Source: an uncultured Actinomycetes bacterium (GTDB lineage: Bacteria > Actinomycetota > Aquicultoria > CAJVYJ01). From it: a DNA stretch of 6,700 bases. This document shows positions 6,298-6,700 of the stretch, in pieces (position 1 is the stretch's first letter; every line of letters begins with the position of its first letter). The notes below the pieces were generated by a model. That model was not told the origin of the DNA. It saw only the letters and a list, made by a program, of their open reading frames with translations, and made no database searches. The DNA lies in assembly GCA_913009475.1 (NCBI GenBank), contig CAJVYJ010000104.1:1-6700 (forward strand), read 5' to 3'. Both the position numbers and the translations under genes were made by a program.

Positions 6298-6314
6298 AAT
6301 ATTTTTTCATTCAT

Positions 6315-6347
6315 ATTCTAACACATTAACGCCGGTGAATAAACCGG
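6315..6347 (-). promoter_or_regulatory. Weak promoter with a 16-bp palindrome (possible operator)
   Basis: On the minus strand TAGAAT (6320-6315) lies 17 bases from a poor -35, TTTATT (6343-6338). A palindrome with arms CCGGT and ACCGG around six bases (6332-6347) overlaps that -35, where a repressor or activator could act. The start point would fall near 6308, downstream of the ATG at 6314, consistent with translation from 6287. Prediction only. Confidence 0.3.
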
Positions 6348-6436
6348 AAAGGGGTATGCCACGGATATCTTTTCGTTAGTTGATTTTTTTCTTAGATAAC
6401 GGGCTTTTTGTCTGATTGTCTTCACCCCCACCCCGG
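6348..6436. other. Intergenic stretch without a gene
   Basis: No coding signature is seen. It contains T-runs (6385-6391 and 6406-6410) and a weak CGTTA/TAACG pair with a large loop, too poor to call a terminator. The C-rich sequence CACCCCCACCCC at its end leads into the GC-rich hairpin. Confidence 0.5.
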
Positions 6437-6459
6437 CCCTCCCCCGTCCAGGGGGAGGG
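6437..6459. repeat. GC-rich dispersed hairpin, copy 2
   Basis: The 9-bp stem CCCTCCCCC / GGGGGAGGG and the GTCCA loop are identical to 3394-3416, again preceded by a C-rich run containing CCCCCACCC. Confidence 0.8.
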
Positions 6460-6467
6460 GGAAATTA

Positions 6468-6485
6468 GGTGGCCGTGGATTCCCC
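6468..6485 (-). repeat. Truncated end of a TGTCAT-type element
   Basis: GGTGGCCGTGGATTCCC matches 3762-3778 and 4283-4299, the distal arm and flank of the type 2 element, but breaks off in the middle of the hairpin. It is followed 15 bp later by a complete type 1 repeat. Confidence 0.7.
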
Positions 6486-6498
6486 ACCTATATTCCAT

Positions 6499-6562
6499 TT
6501 GTCATCCCCGACCTGATCGGGGATCCATGGAAAAACATGCACTATCTGAATAACAATGTCAG
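6499..6562 (+). repeat. 64-bp dispersed repeat with type 1 hairpin core, copy 2
   Basis: Identical over all 64 bases to 3849-3912. The core (6500-6527) has arms ATCCCCGA / TCGGGGAT and loop CCTGA. Here the sequence continues into GGTCCGCAAACGC, which may or may not belong to the repeat because copy 1 is cut there by adapter. Confidence 0.93.
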
Positions 6563-6575
6563 GTCCGCAAACGCT

Positions 6576-6669
6576 GGAAGAGATAAAAACACAGGGATGT
6601 ACAGCCACGGGTGGGCATGAATTCCCAGTAAAGCTGAGAATGACAGACCTGAGGGATGAGAGAATGAAA
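6576..6669 (-). repeat. Dispersed repeat element, copy C (diverged)
   Basis: The 30-bp flank (6576-6605) and the core (6645-6618) align without gaps to copy B at 4249-4318, with scattered substitutions. Within the core's hairpin only the loop changes (CTTTA for CTTGA); all eight stem pairs are intact. One decayed array unit lies at its 5' side (AGAATGAAA near 6661-6669, 24 bp away). The mini-hairpin is disrupted. Nothing recognisable follows to 6700. Confidence 0.8.
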
Positions 6670-6700
6670 AATGAGGTGGAGAGCGGAGTGGCAGCAGGAG

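Noticed and set aside
6408..6620. Plus-strand frame of 70 codons
   Set aside because: It consists entirely of the GC-rich hairpin and 64-bp repeat sequence.

Overview
The window is a chimeric short-read contig from an uncultured bacterium of moderate GC content, not one continuous stretch of chromosome. The sequencing adapter is plain at two places: an Illumina P5-type adapter at 101-158 (preceded by a T-run and about 89 bases of unexplained sequence) and the reverse complement of the same adapter at 3913-3970 followed by an A-run to 3982. Genuine DNA therefore falls into two blocks, A (159-3912) and B (3983-6700). Their adjacency in a real genome is not established, and both genes that touch an adapter are truncated, with artificial C-termini.

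Block A carries two divergent envelope genes. On the minus strand is a large exported protein (signal peptide, TolB/WD40-like beta-propeller repeats, fibronectin type III domain, SbsA-like Ig domain) that runs into the left adapter. On the plus strand is a single-pass membrane protein with two TPR-like helical repeats, a Gly/Ser/Asn/Thr linker and an unrecognised C-terminal domain. They share a 107-bp intergenic region with two good sigma70-type promoters whose -10 boxes overlap. After the second gene, about 650 bp hold no gene but many hairpins and tandem repeats.

Block B carries, all on the minus strand, a small GIY-YIG domain gene cut at its 3' end by the adapter, then further upstream a family-4-type glycosyltransferase preceded by a TorD/NarJ-type molybdoenzyme chaperone. 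The chaperone and glycosyltransferase are 23 bp apart and probably co-transcribed; no molybdoenzyme is in view. The chaperone suggests an organism with respiratory molybdopterin oxidoreductases, probably anaerobic or facultative. Nothing here fixes the phylum.

The most interesting native content is a family of dispersed non-coding repeats in every intergenic region. A 28-nt core (TGTCAT, 8-bp stem, 5-nt loop, then CCA) occurs in two sequence types, six copies in all. The two types differ at eight positions, yet every stem pair is kept: three pairs change compensatorily and one becomes a G-U wobble. The 5' side of several copies is extended by 23-bp tandem units built from the core's own first nine bases. 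Two arrays show the same count and spacing on opposite strands, and a third copy differs from one of them by exactly three units (69 bp). This looks like a structured, mobile or amplifying repeat element with a variable-number module. All short open frames over these regions are by-products of the repeats.
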